NCBI RefSeq assembly: GCF_027887165.1
Contig: NC_077227.1
Span: 542,419,689-542,483,688, forward strand
Direction of reading: 5' to 3'
Source: Monodelphis domestica
Lineage: Eukaryota > Chordata > Mammalia > Didelphimorphia > Didelphidae
Length of the DNA: 64,000 nucleotides
A model generated the notes under the pieces. It made no database searches. It saw only the letters and a list, made by a program, of their open reading frames with translations, and was not told where the DNA came from. Position numbers and translations under genes: made by a program. Of this stretch, positions 1 to 12,200 are shown one piece after another (position 1 is the stretch's first letter; the number at the start of each line of letters is the position of its first letter).

Positions 1-640
1 CAGACTCCCTGAATCCAGCAGAAGACAACAGGAGTGGATAGGACTTTCGATATAAAGCTATCCACCCGAGGAAGATTTCCTCTCCATCCCTCCAAAATAG
101 CTCTTAAACTTCATAGTATAACTAGGACAGTTAGAAGTCAAGACAGCTTTCACAATTGACCCCAGGGGGATCAGACAGGCACAGTCTGACCTGTGCAGGA
201 TTTGGGGAGAAGGGGTTAAATTGTTAGGTTTTAGGGATTTCCTATTTCCTATTTCCCAATACCCTCTCCCTCAATGTCACTTACCTTACCCTTTGTGTGT
301 TCCTCAAATAAATAGCTGTTCCATATATCTAGTGCCTGCTCATAATATTCAGGGAGAGGGACCAGAAGGTTTGGGGAGGAGAACTATTTCTTCCTCAAGG
401 AAAAAGAAGCTGTTTAGTCCTAGATTTACTTCAGCCCTGCCTCTGAAGAAAAGTAGTCAGTAACCCTGAAGACAGCTAGTGTGAGTTTATTGAGGAAGGA
501 GAGGGGAGGACTATCTATCCTCTCTCTCTACCCTTTAGCTCCATTTCATCTCTACTACACTCTGGTCCTGAATTCAGTGGTGGGAGACTCCATCCCTTTC
601 TCCCTCTCTATTACAGGGGCCAATATTTTTCCCCAATAGG
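1..640 (+). mobile_element. LTR-like repeat, cut by window start
   Basis: It aligns along most of its length with the reverse complement of 59535-60205, including GTGGTGGGAGACTCCAT, CAATTGACCCC and GGAGAAGGGGTT words. AATAAA at 309-314 fits a retroviral polyadenylation signal. The 5' part lies outside the window. Confidence 0.55.
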
Positions 641-814
641 CATCACCAATACCTAACCCCATGTTTTGCTCATTATTTACATTTCAATACTTGAAAATAT
701 TATAATTTGATTGGAATTGTTTTTTTTTTTTTGATGGAGATCATGATCCTTTCACATCTTTGAAGATGTTTCACAAAAGTTGCTTTTACTAAAGCAATTA
801 CTCAACCTTCTGAT

Positions 815-1200
815 GATCAATCAATCAACATTCATTAAGCATTTTCTACATTTGAGGTATCATGTAACACTGGAAATACAAAGACAAGGATGAAACATGT
901 CCTGACCTCAAGAAGCTTACATTCTGTTAGGGAAAACATGTACCTATATGAGATCATACAAAATAAATGAAAACTGAATATGTCAGTTTGGAGAGGAAGA
1001 GTCCCAGAAGTTGAAAGAATGAGGAAAGGTTTCATGTAGAAGGTGATGCTTGAACTGAGTGTTCATGAAAATTTTGAATTCTCAAAGATTGAAATGAGGA
1101 AGGAGTGAATTTAAGGAATAAGAGGCTGTCAATGGAAAGACACAGAGAAAGGAACATCATGGTTAAGGAGAAAGAAGGGCAATATGGCTAGACCACAAGT
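815..1200. repeat. unnamed dispersed repeat, fragment
   Basis: AACATTCATTAAGCATTTTC, GGAAATACAAAGACAAGGAT and CTCAAGAAGCTTACATTCTG match the same segment as 52920-53045. A short relative also lies at 47785-47865. Confidence 0.45.
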
Positions 1201-1219
1201 ATATGTACAAAGACTAATA

Positions 1220-1985
1220 TGAAAAAGTGAAGACATTGTAAATATTTCCCTCTAGTTTCCTCATTTACTTCTAATTTTGGCTGCATTGTTTTTGTTAGTA
1301 CAAAATCTTTTTAATTTCATGAAATTAAATAATCCTCTGTATTTCTTCTTTGATCATAAGCTCTTCCCTCATTAATAGATCTCACAGATGCATTTTCTCA
1401 TGCTTCTCTAATTTACTTATGACATCACCTTTTATGTCTAAATCATTTATCCATTTTGATCTTATTTGGGTATACAGTGTGAGATGTTGGTCTATGCCTA
1501 GTTTCTACCAATCTGCTTCCTATTTTCCCCAGAAATTTTTGTCGGATGGTTATTTCTTTGCCACCAAATTTTGGATCCTTGATTTATCATACTCTAAATT
1601 AGTATAGTCATTTACTACTTTATTTTGTATATTTAACCTATTCCACTGATCTATCACTCTATTTCTTAGTCAGAGTTAGTACCAGAATGTTTTATGATTG
1701 CAGCTTTATAATATATAGGTTGAAATATGGTACTACTAGGGAGCCTTCCTTCTTATTTTTTCAATGATTTCCATCATAATTTTTCTTCCAGATGAATTTT
1801 GTTATAATTTTTTCTGGATCTATAAAATAATTCTTTTGCCACTTTATTGGTATGTCACTAAATAAGTAAATCAATATAGGTAGAATTGTCATTTTTATTA
1901 TATTGATTGGCCTAATCCCTAACACTTTAACAGATTTTTTACACCTGTTTCTATTGCTTTTTTTCCACGAATTCCATTTCTGCAT
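1220..1985 (-). mobile_element. L1 LINE ORF2 C-terminal fragment
   Basis: The minus-strand translation near 1985-1770 gives the conserved L1 ORF2 segment with INIIKMTILPILIYLF and KFIWKK. The rest down to about 1220 reads as the continuing ORF2 C-terminus with stops. This is an old, truncated copy. Confidence 0.75.
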
Positions 1986-3954
1986 TTATACCAAGGTATG
2001 GCTGACTATGGAAATGTTTGGCCAGTGAGGGCTGGGAGTTAGAGTCTATCTTGGTAGACAAAGAATTATGCACAAGGAGAACAGCTAAGGAAAATATTTT
2101 AAATTCAAGAAAGTCAGAGTCCTGTAACTTCTAAATGTCACAGTGAAATGACCTCTGCTACAGACAAAAGAACTGTGGAAGGTTTAGGAGGGAATTATAA
2201 AAGACAGAACCACTTTTTACTCTCATGGCACATATTTTCCATAGCCCAATCTTTTGGTATTCATTTTGCCTAAGAACTCAGAGAACTTATTGCAAAGTCT
2301 AAATTATCAAAATTTCTCCTGGTGCACTCAATTACAGAATCATAAGAAAAGCCACCCAGAAAATCTCTTTCTACCATAAAGGCACCCTAAAGAAGTCAGA
2401 CTGAATTCTCTTAACCTCTTTTTTCTTAAGATAGTGCTTATGAAGCCATCATAGTAGTACTTGATAAGGTTATCTGGAACTTTATACTTTTATCCACCAC
2501 CTACAAACAAATTGTGAGCTGGAGAGAATCCAGTGTTCTCAAAGTTATCAAGAGAAGTTGCAGTTTTAATATTTCTTAAATCTTAATTGCCCAGCCTTTT
2601 TGAGTGTGCTAACAAAGAAGGTTTCTAAGGTGTAAAATCAGAAAACTAAGAGTGTGAACATAAAACATGAAACAAACAAACACTAAGGAGCTGTCTTGTG
2701 CTTTGAAAGGATGACAATTATTGCTAACTGTCTCATTTTTGCCACTTTGGTTTGAGCAGACCAGCAGATTTTGATTACAGGCCTACCAAAAGCTCACAAG
2801 TAAAAGTTGACCATAACCATGACAGAGACAGAGATGACAGGACTATCTTATCCTTTTTTACTTGTAATATTTCTCTTGGTCACTGCCAGGGTTGTTTCAG
2901 ATTGAAGCTTGGGATCTCCTATGTTACAGGCTATGGCTTCTCAAATTGGAGAACAGGAAAGAATCACAGCTAAAGGAGATGGAAGTAATGAATCAGTGAT
3001 ATAGAGCCAGAAATGTATTGAATAATAAATAATCAGTATTATGAAATAACAACTAAAGCAAACATTTATAAAACACTTTAAGGTTTGCAGAGCAATTTCA
3101 ATGTGTCTTCAAGCACCCCTATTGAAATATGTGAGTTATGGCGATGTTAAGTTTGTACACTTGGTATAGCAAGGTTTGACGGTTACTCAATACACCTAAT
3201 TGGGAATAGGGCCAGCAGGCCCTTCCAGGCTCCAAATGCTATCTGAATCTTAGACCAAGGTTTAGAAATATCAAAGATAGGGTTTATTATTATTCAAAAT
3301 GTAGGAGGTCTGGAGGACTAGGAACAAAGGAATCCCTATTTTATGAATTCTAGATACTCCTCCCACCTTTTCTACTGGTCTTGCAAAAGGCCATCTTTGT
3401 CTTCCTATCTACCAGCTTCCTATTTACTACACTCTCCGTCTATGAACCCCAACTATATAACTACCTAACCTAACTAATCCTCCCAATGAATGTTTGGATA
3501 AGTTTGCAGTTTGTCACAGTAGCAGTTTTTAGCTTTTTTTTTTTTTTAAACCTGGGCCCAAGATGGTTTCAGGCCTTTCCCAGTCAGTTACTGGCTTGCT
3601 GGCATTTCTTTCCATAGCAGTCATGATACACGCTAAGGACTCAGGAACACAGTTAGATGGTAAAATTAGGAGACAGAGTTGGTAGCATCTCAACAACAGG
3701 ATGTCAGGACAGCAGAATAGATAGCTTCAGCTCCATGGGGAAAAGGTAGGCAAACTCCCACTTTGCTCAGACAGGAATAAGCCACAGGAAGTTGTCACTT
3801 CAAGCTTCCCCAGGGACAGGAACCAAAAAGCCTCAGCTGTCTCACTGTGTTCATTCTTATCTCTTCCCCACAATCTATAACAGGGTCCTGTGGTGTGCAG
3901 CAAGTCCTCTTTGAAAACTCTCCTGTCTACTCTCTGTTTACAAACCTTTTCTTT
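1986..3954. other. gene-free flank, nothing recognised
   Basis: AT-rich sequence with short stray ORFs. The 73-codon frame at 2752 has no recognisable domain and lies in ordinary intergenic text. A T-run is at 3533-3547. No repeat family assigned. Confidence 0.5.
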
Positions 3955-4140
3955 CCTTTTCCTCCTTACACTATGAAGTAGGCTATTGCCATCATCCTCA
4001 TTTTATAGATGAGGAAACCAAGGATGAGAGAAGTTAAATAATTTGCCTGGAATCCCATAACTAGTAAGTATCAGAGGCAGGATTTGAAATCAGGGCTATT
4101 TTAAGTACAAGTCAAGCAATCTATCTACTATGTAACTGAA
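3955..4140 (-). repeat. MIR/CORE-SINE
   Basis: TTTTATAGATGAGGAAACCA, AATAATTTGCCTGGAATCCC and GGATTTGAAATCAGGGC in CORE-SINE order, minus strand. Confidence 0.65.
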
Positions 4141-4251
4141 TTATCTCATAATTAAAAGATGTAGAGTGGAAGATCTCCTTTCAGCATCAAAACTATTTTC
4201 ATAATAATATTAAGATACTTAAATTTCTAATGTAGTATAATAGTTAAAAGA

Positions 4252-4680
4252 GTGGTCGCCACTTTAAAATTAAACTTATGAGGCTGTTAGTAGCTTTAAC
4301 AATTTAATTAAATTAAAATGGAGATATAGTAAAAGGAAGGAAATATAGGAAGGAGGAAGAGAATTGCCTAGCCTAACACCCTAAAATCTGTCTTCAACAA
4401 AAGTCATCTGCATCAGAGTCTATCTCAAGCCAGTGTTTGTATCTCAATCTGAGTCTCAGTGCTCTCCTGCCTTTCCCTCCTGAGTTTCCACTTATAAGTA
4501 GTTTTCTTCACCCAATAGCTTTCCCACATTACCTCCTAGGAACCAATCACAGTTCCTCAATTTGCCTGGCACCACCCAGGGGGGCAGTGCTTGTGGGATC
4601 AATTTCCTATCTCCAAGAGTATGTTTTTACTTCAAGGGTAAAGGATTTTCAAGTTTCTGACTGAAAAGGTTACTAATTGA
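4252..4680 (-). mobile_element. LTR-like fragment, minus strand
   Basis: Reading the minus strand, an AT-rich segment ends next to TGGCGACCAC (complement at 4252-4261), as at 46571. The sequence just before it (TCTCCATTTTAATT and a TAGGCTAGG stretch) resembles the copy near 61100-61220. The outer edge is not defined. Confidence 0.4.
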
Positions 4681-4844
4681 TTTAAATTTAAAACAAAGGG
4701 AAGGGAAGTCCAAATTCTTGATTAATTGAATCAAAACAGAAATTCACTTGTCACAGTAGTAAATATTGATAAATATAACCCAGATAAACAAAAACTCTTT
4801 TGGGGATCCTCAATAATTTTAAAGAATATTTATATAGCTCTTTT

Positions 4845-4988
4845 CATAATTGAGAAACTAAAGGAATGCCTATCAGTTGGAGAATAGTAGAGAACAAGTT
4901 GCAATATAGGAATGTAATACAAACTTTTAAGGCCATGAAAAATAATGAAAAGAATAGTTTTAGAGAAACTTGAGATGACTTAAAAAAA
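4845..4988 (+). mobile_element. short L1 3' fragment
   Basis: AACTAAAGGAATGCCTATCA and the following AT-rich text match the L1 3' region. It is interrupted by a minus-strand SINE starting at about 4990. Confidence 0.55.
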
Positions 4989-5170
4989 TTCTTACCTTCT
5001 TAGAATAAATACTAAGTATTATTTTCAAGGCAGAAAAGCAGTAAAGGTTAGGTGATTGGGTTGAGTGACTTGCTCTGGGTCACAGAGCTAGGAAGGGTCT
5101 GAGACCACATTTGAACCCAGGATCTCCTATTCCCAGGCTTGGCATTTTGTCCACTGAATCCCCCAAGAAG
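4988..5170 (-). repeat. tRNA-headed SINE
   Basis: Minus copy with CTTACCTTCTTAGAATAAAT tail and core GAGTGACTTGCTCTGGGTCA. It appears inserted in an L1 fragment. Confidence 0.7.
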
Positions 5171-6639
5171 ATTTTTAAGAACTGACACAAATGTCATGAA
5201 GAATAATGTGGAAAATAACAAAACCATAACAAGAGGAATGAATGATGCAAAAATATTTTAATTTATTTCAATCTGAAACATTTCAGTAATGTCTAAAGGT
5301 ATGGCATACAGGGAAATAACATCATAGAAAAAAACTCATTTACACTTATTTTTTAAAACAATCTTCTCACACAAATATAAAATCAAAGACATTAAAGTTG
5401 AGATTCTTAATAAATCAATTTCTAGTATAGCTTCTGCCTTATTTCACAAACCTTTAGGTCTATATTTTAAAGACAAAGCTAGAATGGAATAATAAGTACT
5501 TTATCCAAGGGTGCTGAAATTTAGAGGGTATTAGCCACTTATACTTAACAATTTAACACCTTGCAAAGAATAATTGGTCAAAGTAAGAAACTTCTAAAGG
5601 AGAGAGTCACTCTAGTCACAGAGATTTGTGGCCTGGCATCTCTTCACATTACTTCTCAATTGAATTTGTCTCAAAAGGATCTATTTGAGAGATTATTTAA
5701 AACTGCTTTCCCCTTGGGCCATTTCCCATGATTTGTCTTGGATATCAAAATGTATAAATTATTATTCTAGCTAAAGTCTAATAGACTCCAGGTAATGACA
5801 AGCTTAAATTCAGAAAATACAATGTCAGCAATTATTAACATTCTCCACTCTCAAGAGGATTGTTCCATTTTCCTCATCTGTATCCTTAGCTCCTGCTACA
5901 CTAAGCAGGTGGGAGGCTTTTAATAAAATAAATGCTTATTAATTGATTAAAGAAGGCTAAACAAAAAAGAAGGGTTTTTGTTGCAACTCCTCTGTTTTGG
6001 TTTTGTTCATTATGTATCAATGATAGACATCTAAAGTTAATAATGTAACCATAAGCAGTTCACTCCCCACCATCTCAACTCAGTTTCCTTACTTGTAAAA
6101 TGAAGATAGCAATACTTGGAACTATATACCTCTCTGCTTTTTTTGTGGGGAAAAAATGGTATTACAAACCTTAAAGAAGTAAAGAAATAGGAGACATTGC
6201 TAGAGCATTGATATGGAAATGACTGGAATCAGGACTTTGTTTCCAAAGGAGTAACAATGAAGAAAATAAATGCTTAGAAACAGAGATAACCTTCCCTCTA
6301 CCTAAGAATACTGAAGAACAATCACACTTGAAACTGAATAATGCTGGTTAGGAGAATGGAAAAGAAGTGGAGTCTGAGAACCTTGATTCAAATTTCATTT
6401 CAGATATGTGGCCTTGGTCAACTCACTTAATTTCTGTTTCTCTATTTTAAAAAGGGGGGGGCACAGGGTGGAGACTAGTTGCCTCCTGAAATCCTTTCCA
6501 ACTCTAAATTGATGAAATAATAACAAAAATCCCACTAACATCTAACTAAAATCCATCTTTACAGGGATCCTTCCTCAATATTCAAGTGTTTGATGTCTTA
6601 ATTAGTTCCTACATACAGCTTGCATTGTAAATATTTATT

Positions 6640-6775
6640 TATATTTTATTTTATCTATTAGAAGCTTAACTTCTTGAGGGCGGCGACTATCTTTTGCCTC
6701 TTTTTTATTTTTTTATTTCCCATTGCTTAGCACATTACAGATACTTAATACATATTTATTAAATGAATAAATGAT
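6640..6775 (+). repeat. L2 tail
   Basis: GAAGCTTAACTTCTTGAGGG, CATTGCTTAGCACATTACAG and the ending TTATTAAATGAATAAATG follow the L2 3' terminal order. Old and diverged. Confidence 0.55.
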
Positions 6776-8659
6776 TATTTTAAAACAGTAGGCCAGATTC
6801 TGATAGTGAATGTGAGGGGTAAACTAAACAGTTGGAGAGATTATAGCACTCTAAGAAAAGCCCCTTAGAGACCATTTAGGCAGGATTCAAATCAAAGTTT
6901 TCCTGATTACAAGTCTAGTGCTCTGGGCAAAAATTAAAGTAGGGGAAAATACCCCAAAATATTTACAAGAACATTTTCTTTCCCATTTCCTGGAAAGACT
7001 AAGCCAAGTAACAGGGTATTATTTTTTCATAAAGTGTTTATACTCTTCTTAACAAAAATGGGTGAAGTTTACCAATTTTCTGACAATGTCATTTTCGCAG
7101 CAAGAGCCTACAAACTTTCTCCATGACTCGCTCTACTGTGTAAGGCATTTATAATAGCCACGTGCCCCCTAGTGGTCATATCGGACACTACAAGAGATAC
7201 CCAAGTCTACTGTTAAACTTTCCCATTTGCTTCTTTAACAATATATGGTTTACCAACTTATTGAAGTAATTGGTAATGCACTATTGTAAAAATAACCATT
7301 TGATGCTAAGTAGAATTTCGGACGGACTAATCTTTTATCTACATTTTTTTATTCTTAGTAATATAAAAATTTGCCAAAGGATTGATTTAAAATTGACTTC
7401 ATTGTTTCTTGTATAAATGCTTCAGTATCCACTTATACTACATGTGTTCTGATTTTAATTTAAAACTTTAAAATAAGTCACCAAAAATGACCATTAACAA
7501 AACCTAATATACGTATTAGTCATGCAATAAGAATAATCTGGATTAGAAAAAAAAAACAGGCTTGAATTTGAATGGAAACCAGTTCTGTTATCTAATTCTG
7601 AATCTGAAATACTATATAACTTACTTGACTCTTATAGATTATAGTTGATCAAGTGCTGTTCTCTGTTTGTATCAGGCTGTAGGCCAGTCTGGTAGGCCTC
7701 AGACCTGATTCAGTGACACAAGGCAAGCTGACGGCTATCTTCTTTTTTAAAAAAAGTGTTTATTTGAGTCTTTTCACACAGGGAAAGGAAGGAGGGTCAA
7801 AGGAGATTTTCCTAACACTATTTCTCTAGTTTTCTTCCCACCAAGCTAAGAGATCCTCACAGATCTGCCTTCTGTTCTTCCAGCTGCTTACTGATTGTCT
7901 TTTAACCCCCTAACCCCTATCTAGCTTTCCTGACTATTGGCTCCCAAAATATTATTGGTGGACAAAATATAGTTCAGGTTGCTTTGATAGGGTGAAGGTG
8001 AATGGCAAAGTCACCCTAAAGGGTTCAGCCAAGAGGCTGCAGCTTCACTTGATGACAGACAGATCTTCTTGGCTCAGGTTGGCCTCTTCTTAGTAAATAA
8101 GATAACAAGTAGGAAACAGGAACTCAGGAACATGGTCAGTGGGAACAGAGGTAATTCTGGTAGATAAATCTCTAATTAGAGACCAAATAGAAGATGGGAG
8201 AAATCTCAGGTGCAGGGTAAATGGCTTCCAAATGAAAGTCCATTATTTTCCCTAGCAGGAAGTGATCTCTCCCAGCTCTCTGAGAGACAGGAACCAAAGG
8301 CCTCCTCCAGTACTATTTTCTTCTTTTTATATATTCCTGACACTCCTTGGAACTTAATCCTTTGTGTTCTGTGCATGAGCCACCTTGGATTGCAAAGCGA
8401 AGCCTCTGCCTTTTGCAAACCTTTTCTCTTGCTTTCCATCATTCCTATAAATTGTACATTTTTGAATTATCCAATCACTCTGGTTTTCTTCTTCCTCTTT
8501 AGATACTTCCTTGCACATTATTGAACACAGCAAAAAAAGTTCAAATCAGTCTGACTTCTTGTTGCCAGCTCTGCCCATGTTGTTTTACCTTGGAGAAGAT
8601 TTAAACTCCTGAAGTTGAAAATGATGTTTGGGTATTATATATGATTTTCCAAGCATCCA

Positions 8660-8665
8660 TTTATT
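8660..8665 (-). terminator. candidate RSAD2 polyadenylation signal
   Basis: TTTATT on the plus strand reads AATAAA on the minus strand, 376 bases past the RSAD2 stop. The 3' UTR could be longer: another hexamer lies near 7760, inside a pyrimidine-rich repeat-like stretch. Nothing here proves which is used. Confidence 0.25.
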
Positions 8666-8689
8666 TTCATTTTGTGTTGTTTCTCCAAT

Positions 8690-8820
8690 AGAATGTGAGA
8701 TCCTTGATGCCAGCCACTGAATTTTTGCCTTTTTTGGAGGGCAGAAGGTGTCCTCAAAGCTTAGCACAGAACCTGGCACATAATAAGTGCTCAATAAATG
8801 CTTGATGAATTATAATTAAA
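8690..8820 (+). repeat. L2 tail downstream of RSAD2
   Basis: GCTTAGCACAGAACCTGGCA, then AAGTGCTCAATAAATGCTTG, the familiar L2 3' end. It falls within the possible RSAD2 3' UTR on the opposite strand. Confidence 0.6.
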
Positions 8821-9040
8821 GATCTTTCTTCTCTGTTACTATATATCATTAGACAGTGTCTATGGTCCCTGGTTTCCTTCCTCTGTAAAATGGCACTGGA
8901 ATAGATGACCTTTGAGGTCTAAAATTCTATGTAGTAGCTGCACAATTCAAATGTAGTCCATTAACAGAATTACATTGTTAGAAGGATGAACACTCTTGAT
9001 CTTAAAGATTCCCTTTTCACATGTGCCAATGTGTTAATCT

Positions 9041-9205
9041 TCACCAGTCCAGTTTAAGATCTGCTTTACTCCATACATACTTTCCTCCTCTCTTTAGAAA
9101 CATTTTTTCATCAAAGCCACTGAATTTTATAGCCTCTTCTACCCCCACATCCAAAATTGATTTTGAAGGATCCTTTCGGCCTCTTGTACAGTCCAGAAAA
9201 CGCAT
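9041..9205 (-). CDS. RSAD2: RSAD2 exon 6 (terminal coding exon)
   Basis: 165 nt including the TGA at 9043-9041, encoding residues 310-363. The translation contains [14 protein letters not shown], then FSGFDEKMF, and ends in KLDW, the conserved viperin C-terminus needed for Fe-S cluster loading by the cytosolic assembly machinery. The acceptor is TTCTAG just beyond 9205. Confidence 0.96.
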   Translation of the reverse strand: MRFLDCTRGRKDPSKSILDVGVEEAIKFSGFDEKMFLKRGGKYVWSKADLKLDW

Positions 9206-12200
9206 CTAGAAAATTTGTGATAGAAAATTAGTACAATGCAATGCACCTATGATTATCATTTTAACACTCAGTAAGGATCTAACCACTTTTGGTTTTGCAG
9301 TTGTTGTTTTTCCATCTTTCTTTTTTTTTATTCTTTTCCATTAATGCTTAATATAATGCCCAAAATAGAATAAGTGCTTCATAAATATCTGTTAACTAAG
9401 TATATACTGAGATCCTAAGATTCCTAAGCCTATACTTTTGGTGGCTGGATCACATGGTGCCACGTAGTAGTAGCAGCTGGAGTGACAAGAGCAGAAATCT
9501 TAAGTTCCTTCTGAGGAACATCACTAGGTCTAATATAGTTCTAAGTACTAATAAAGCACTTTAATAGAGTTCTGTTGAATAGAGATCAACTTAAATTTCT
9601 AAACTGACATTTTGACCCAGATGTGGTTTTCATAAAGGAACGTGGTCAGATATTGGGTAGTTCTTCTGGCTACTAGAAAAGCCAACAGCCAAATGAGGTA
9701 TTAAGAACTATGAAAAAAAGAATCATTAAACAGTGTTGAAAGGAACTCAAAGGTTTTTATTCTAATCTATTTACGTAATAGGTGGGAATACTAAGGCCTA
9801 GAATGGTGGAATCACTTGCCAAGGTTATCCAAATGGTTAGTTAGAGCCCAGGTCTATTGACACTTAAGCCAATGTTCTTACAATTATCCCCAAAAGATCA
9901 TTTTCCTCTCAGAAACAAAAATTTAAAAAACTCAACTTTTGAATCTGAATTATTCATACTGGCTCTTTACCATAAACAAATTTACTGAGTAATTTTCAAA
10001 TTGCTACTCCATTAGAGTCTCAAAGCTAAAAGGCATTCTGATATTCGTAAGGCACAGTTATTTTTATCTTTAAATATTTATTTATTTTAAACCTTATCTT
10101 TTGCCTTAAAATGACCACAATGTATTGATTCTAAGGCAAAAGAGTGGTAAGAGGTAGACATGGGGGTTAAACCAGGGTCACAAAGCAAGGAAATATCTGA
10201 GGTCTAATATGAACTCAAGATCTCCTGTCTCCAGATTGTCCCCATATGATAAGTTTTTAAGAAGGCTAAAAAAAAATCCTTTGTCACAATGAATATTTTC
10301 ACAAACAACTTTAATTATTTACTCAAAAGAGTTTTTACAGTAAATTATTTTTAAATATCATTCTTTTAGAAATATTAAATATTGCTTAAGAAACACTCAA
10401 TATATACAGAGGAAATAGTTCATTAAAATACAAGTACGATATTTGTGCTTAATTGATTTGCAAACAGTATTGTTTTTATAACTTGTTTACTTACATATTC
10501 ATCCAGAATGAGGTAAGAATCTTTCATCTGCAATGCAAAGGAAAAAAGGTCATCAAAAATTTAACTTCAGGTTTTTTTACATGATCTACTAAAGCATTAT
10601 TCAAATACTTCATTACAGCAAGAAGTTAATCCACAGTCCTTGAAGGCTACATCAGCAGAGATTGAAGTATGTCAGGCCCTACTAAACCAGCAATATTTCA
10701 GTTCCAGCCTAGTGATAGCTTGCCTGTGGACTGAGTGGTGAATCTTTTGGCCATGGCAACTTTGGAAGGGTCCATTTCTGTGGAAGAAATAACCACATGG
10801 CTGAACTTGTGAATCTTTGAAGGTATATTTGCCAGAGACTCATAATATATTAGAACTGAAAGGGAACTGACAGGTCATGAAATCACATCTCTGGGTTATA
10901 CAATCAAGAATATGTGAACACTGATAGATGGTGACCTTGTACTCCACTTTGATTAGGTCCCATCTTGGATCATGCATTCAATTGTAAGCATCATGTTTTA
11001 GAAAGGACACTGAAAACTGGAAAAAGAAATCAAAGAATGGTGAAGGACCTGGGGATCATGACTTAATGGGGACTGGTGGAATTAGAGCTATCATCAAGTA
11101 TTTGAAAGGTTATTAAATGGAAGAAGGGTTAGTCTTATTCTGTTTGGCTGCAAAGAATCAAACCAGAAAAAATTTGTAGAAAGTTTTGAGAGGCAAATTT
11201 TGATTCCTCAACAGGAAATATTTCCTAACAATTAAAGTTAAGTGGGTTGCCTTGGTAATACCTGCCACAGCAAAATTTAAAACTGATGGGAATGTCATAG
11301 TTCAGATCATTTAGTCTCATTACTTTGTTTTATAGAGGAGAAAATTGAGGTTCAGAGAAGGAAAGTAACTTGTCCTATTAATTATTAATTAAAATTGATT
11401 AAATTAATGATTAGTTATTCAAAGAGCCAGGATTCAAAACCAGAACCATGAACCCTAAATCTAATGCCTATTGCACTTAACTGCCACACAGCAAAAAGTA
11501 CAAGATAATTTTTCAGGAATGTTGTAAAGGGGATTCTTAGTCTGATAGCAATTAAAATAAATTCCTTCTAAAGGATCTTCCTACTCTGAGTATCTATAAA
11601 GTAATAATTTGTATGTGTTCATACAAATACTTAGAGCCAAGAGCAAAATAATAATAATAATAACAATAATAATAGAATTTTAAGGTTTATAGAGAGCTTT
11701 ACCAATATCTCATCTGATTCTCATAACAATCCTTGGAAGTAGGTGCTATTGTTGTTTCCATTTTATAGATAAGGAAACTAAGGCAGAGGTTAAGTGACTT
11801 GCCTAGGGCCACCCAGCTAAGAAGTGTATGAGAATGGATTTGAACTGAGGCCTTCTGGACTTCAAACATAATACTCTATCTGCTTCACCATTTAGCTCTC
11901 GCTCTCTCTCTCCACCCACACCTACACATCCACCCACAATATTTATACACATAAATTCCCACTAGATCATGTTGCCTCTCAGAAAGGAAAATCAAAATAT
12001 GAGTAAGGCTTTTGTGACTAAAAAAAAAAGAAATCTCTTTAATAGCATGTAGAGCTAAAAGACAAGAGATTATTGATCAAATTCTTCAAATTACAGATGT
12101 GGGAACTGAGACCAAGAGAGTTTAAGTTATTTAAGTGAGGTCACAGAGAACAGAGATTCAAATACTGCTCCTCAGACACTAAATCCACCATTCTTGCCCC

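Larger units (their letters stand above)
5171..8689. other. gene-free flank downstream of RSAD2
   Basis: Apart from the L2 tail at 6640-6775 I see only diverged repeat debris. 7690-8110 is pyrimidine-rich with a minus-strand AATAAA near 7760 and may be another minus-strand LTR, but no second copy in the window supports this. No coding signal. Confidence 0.45.
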
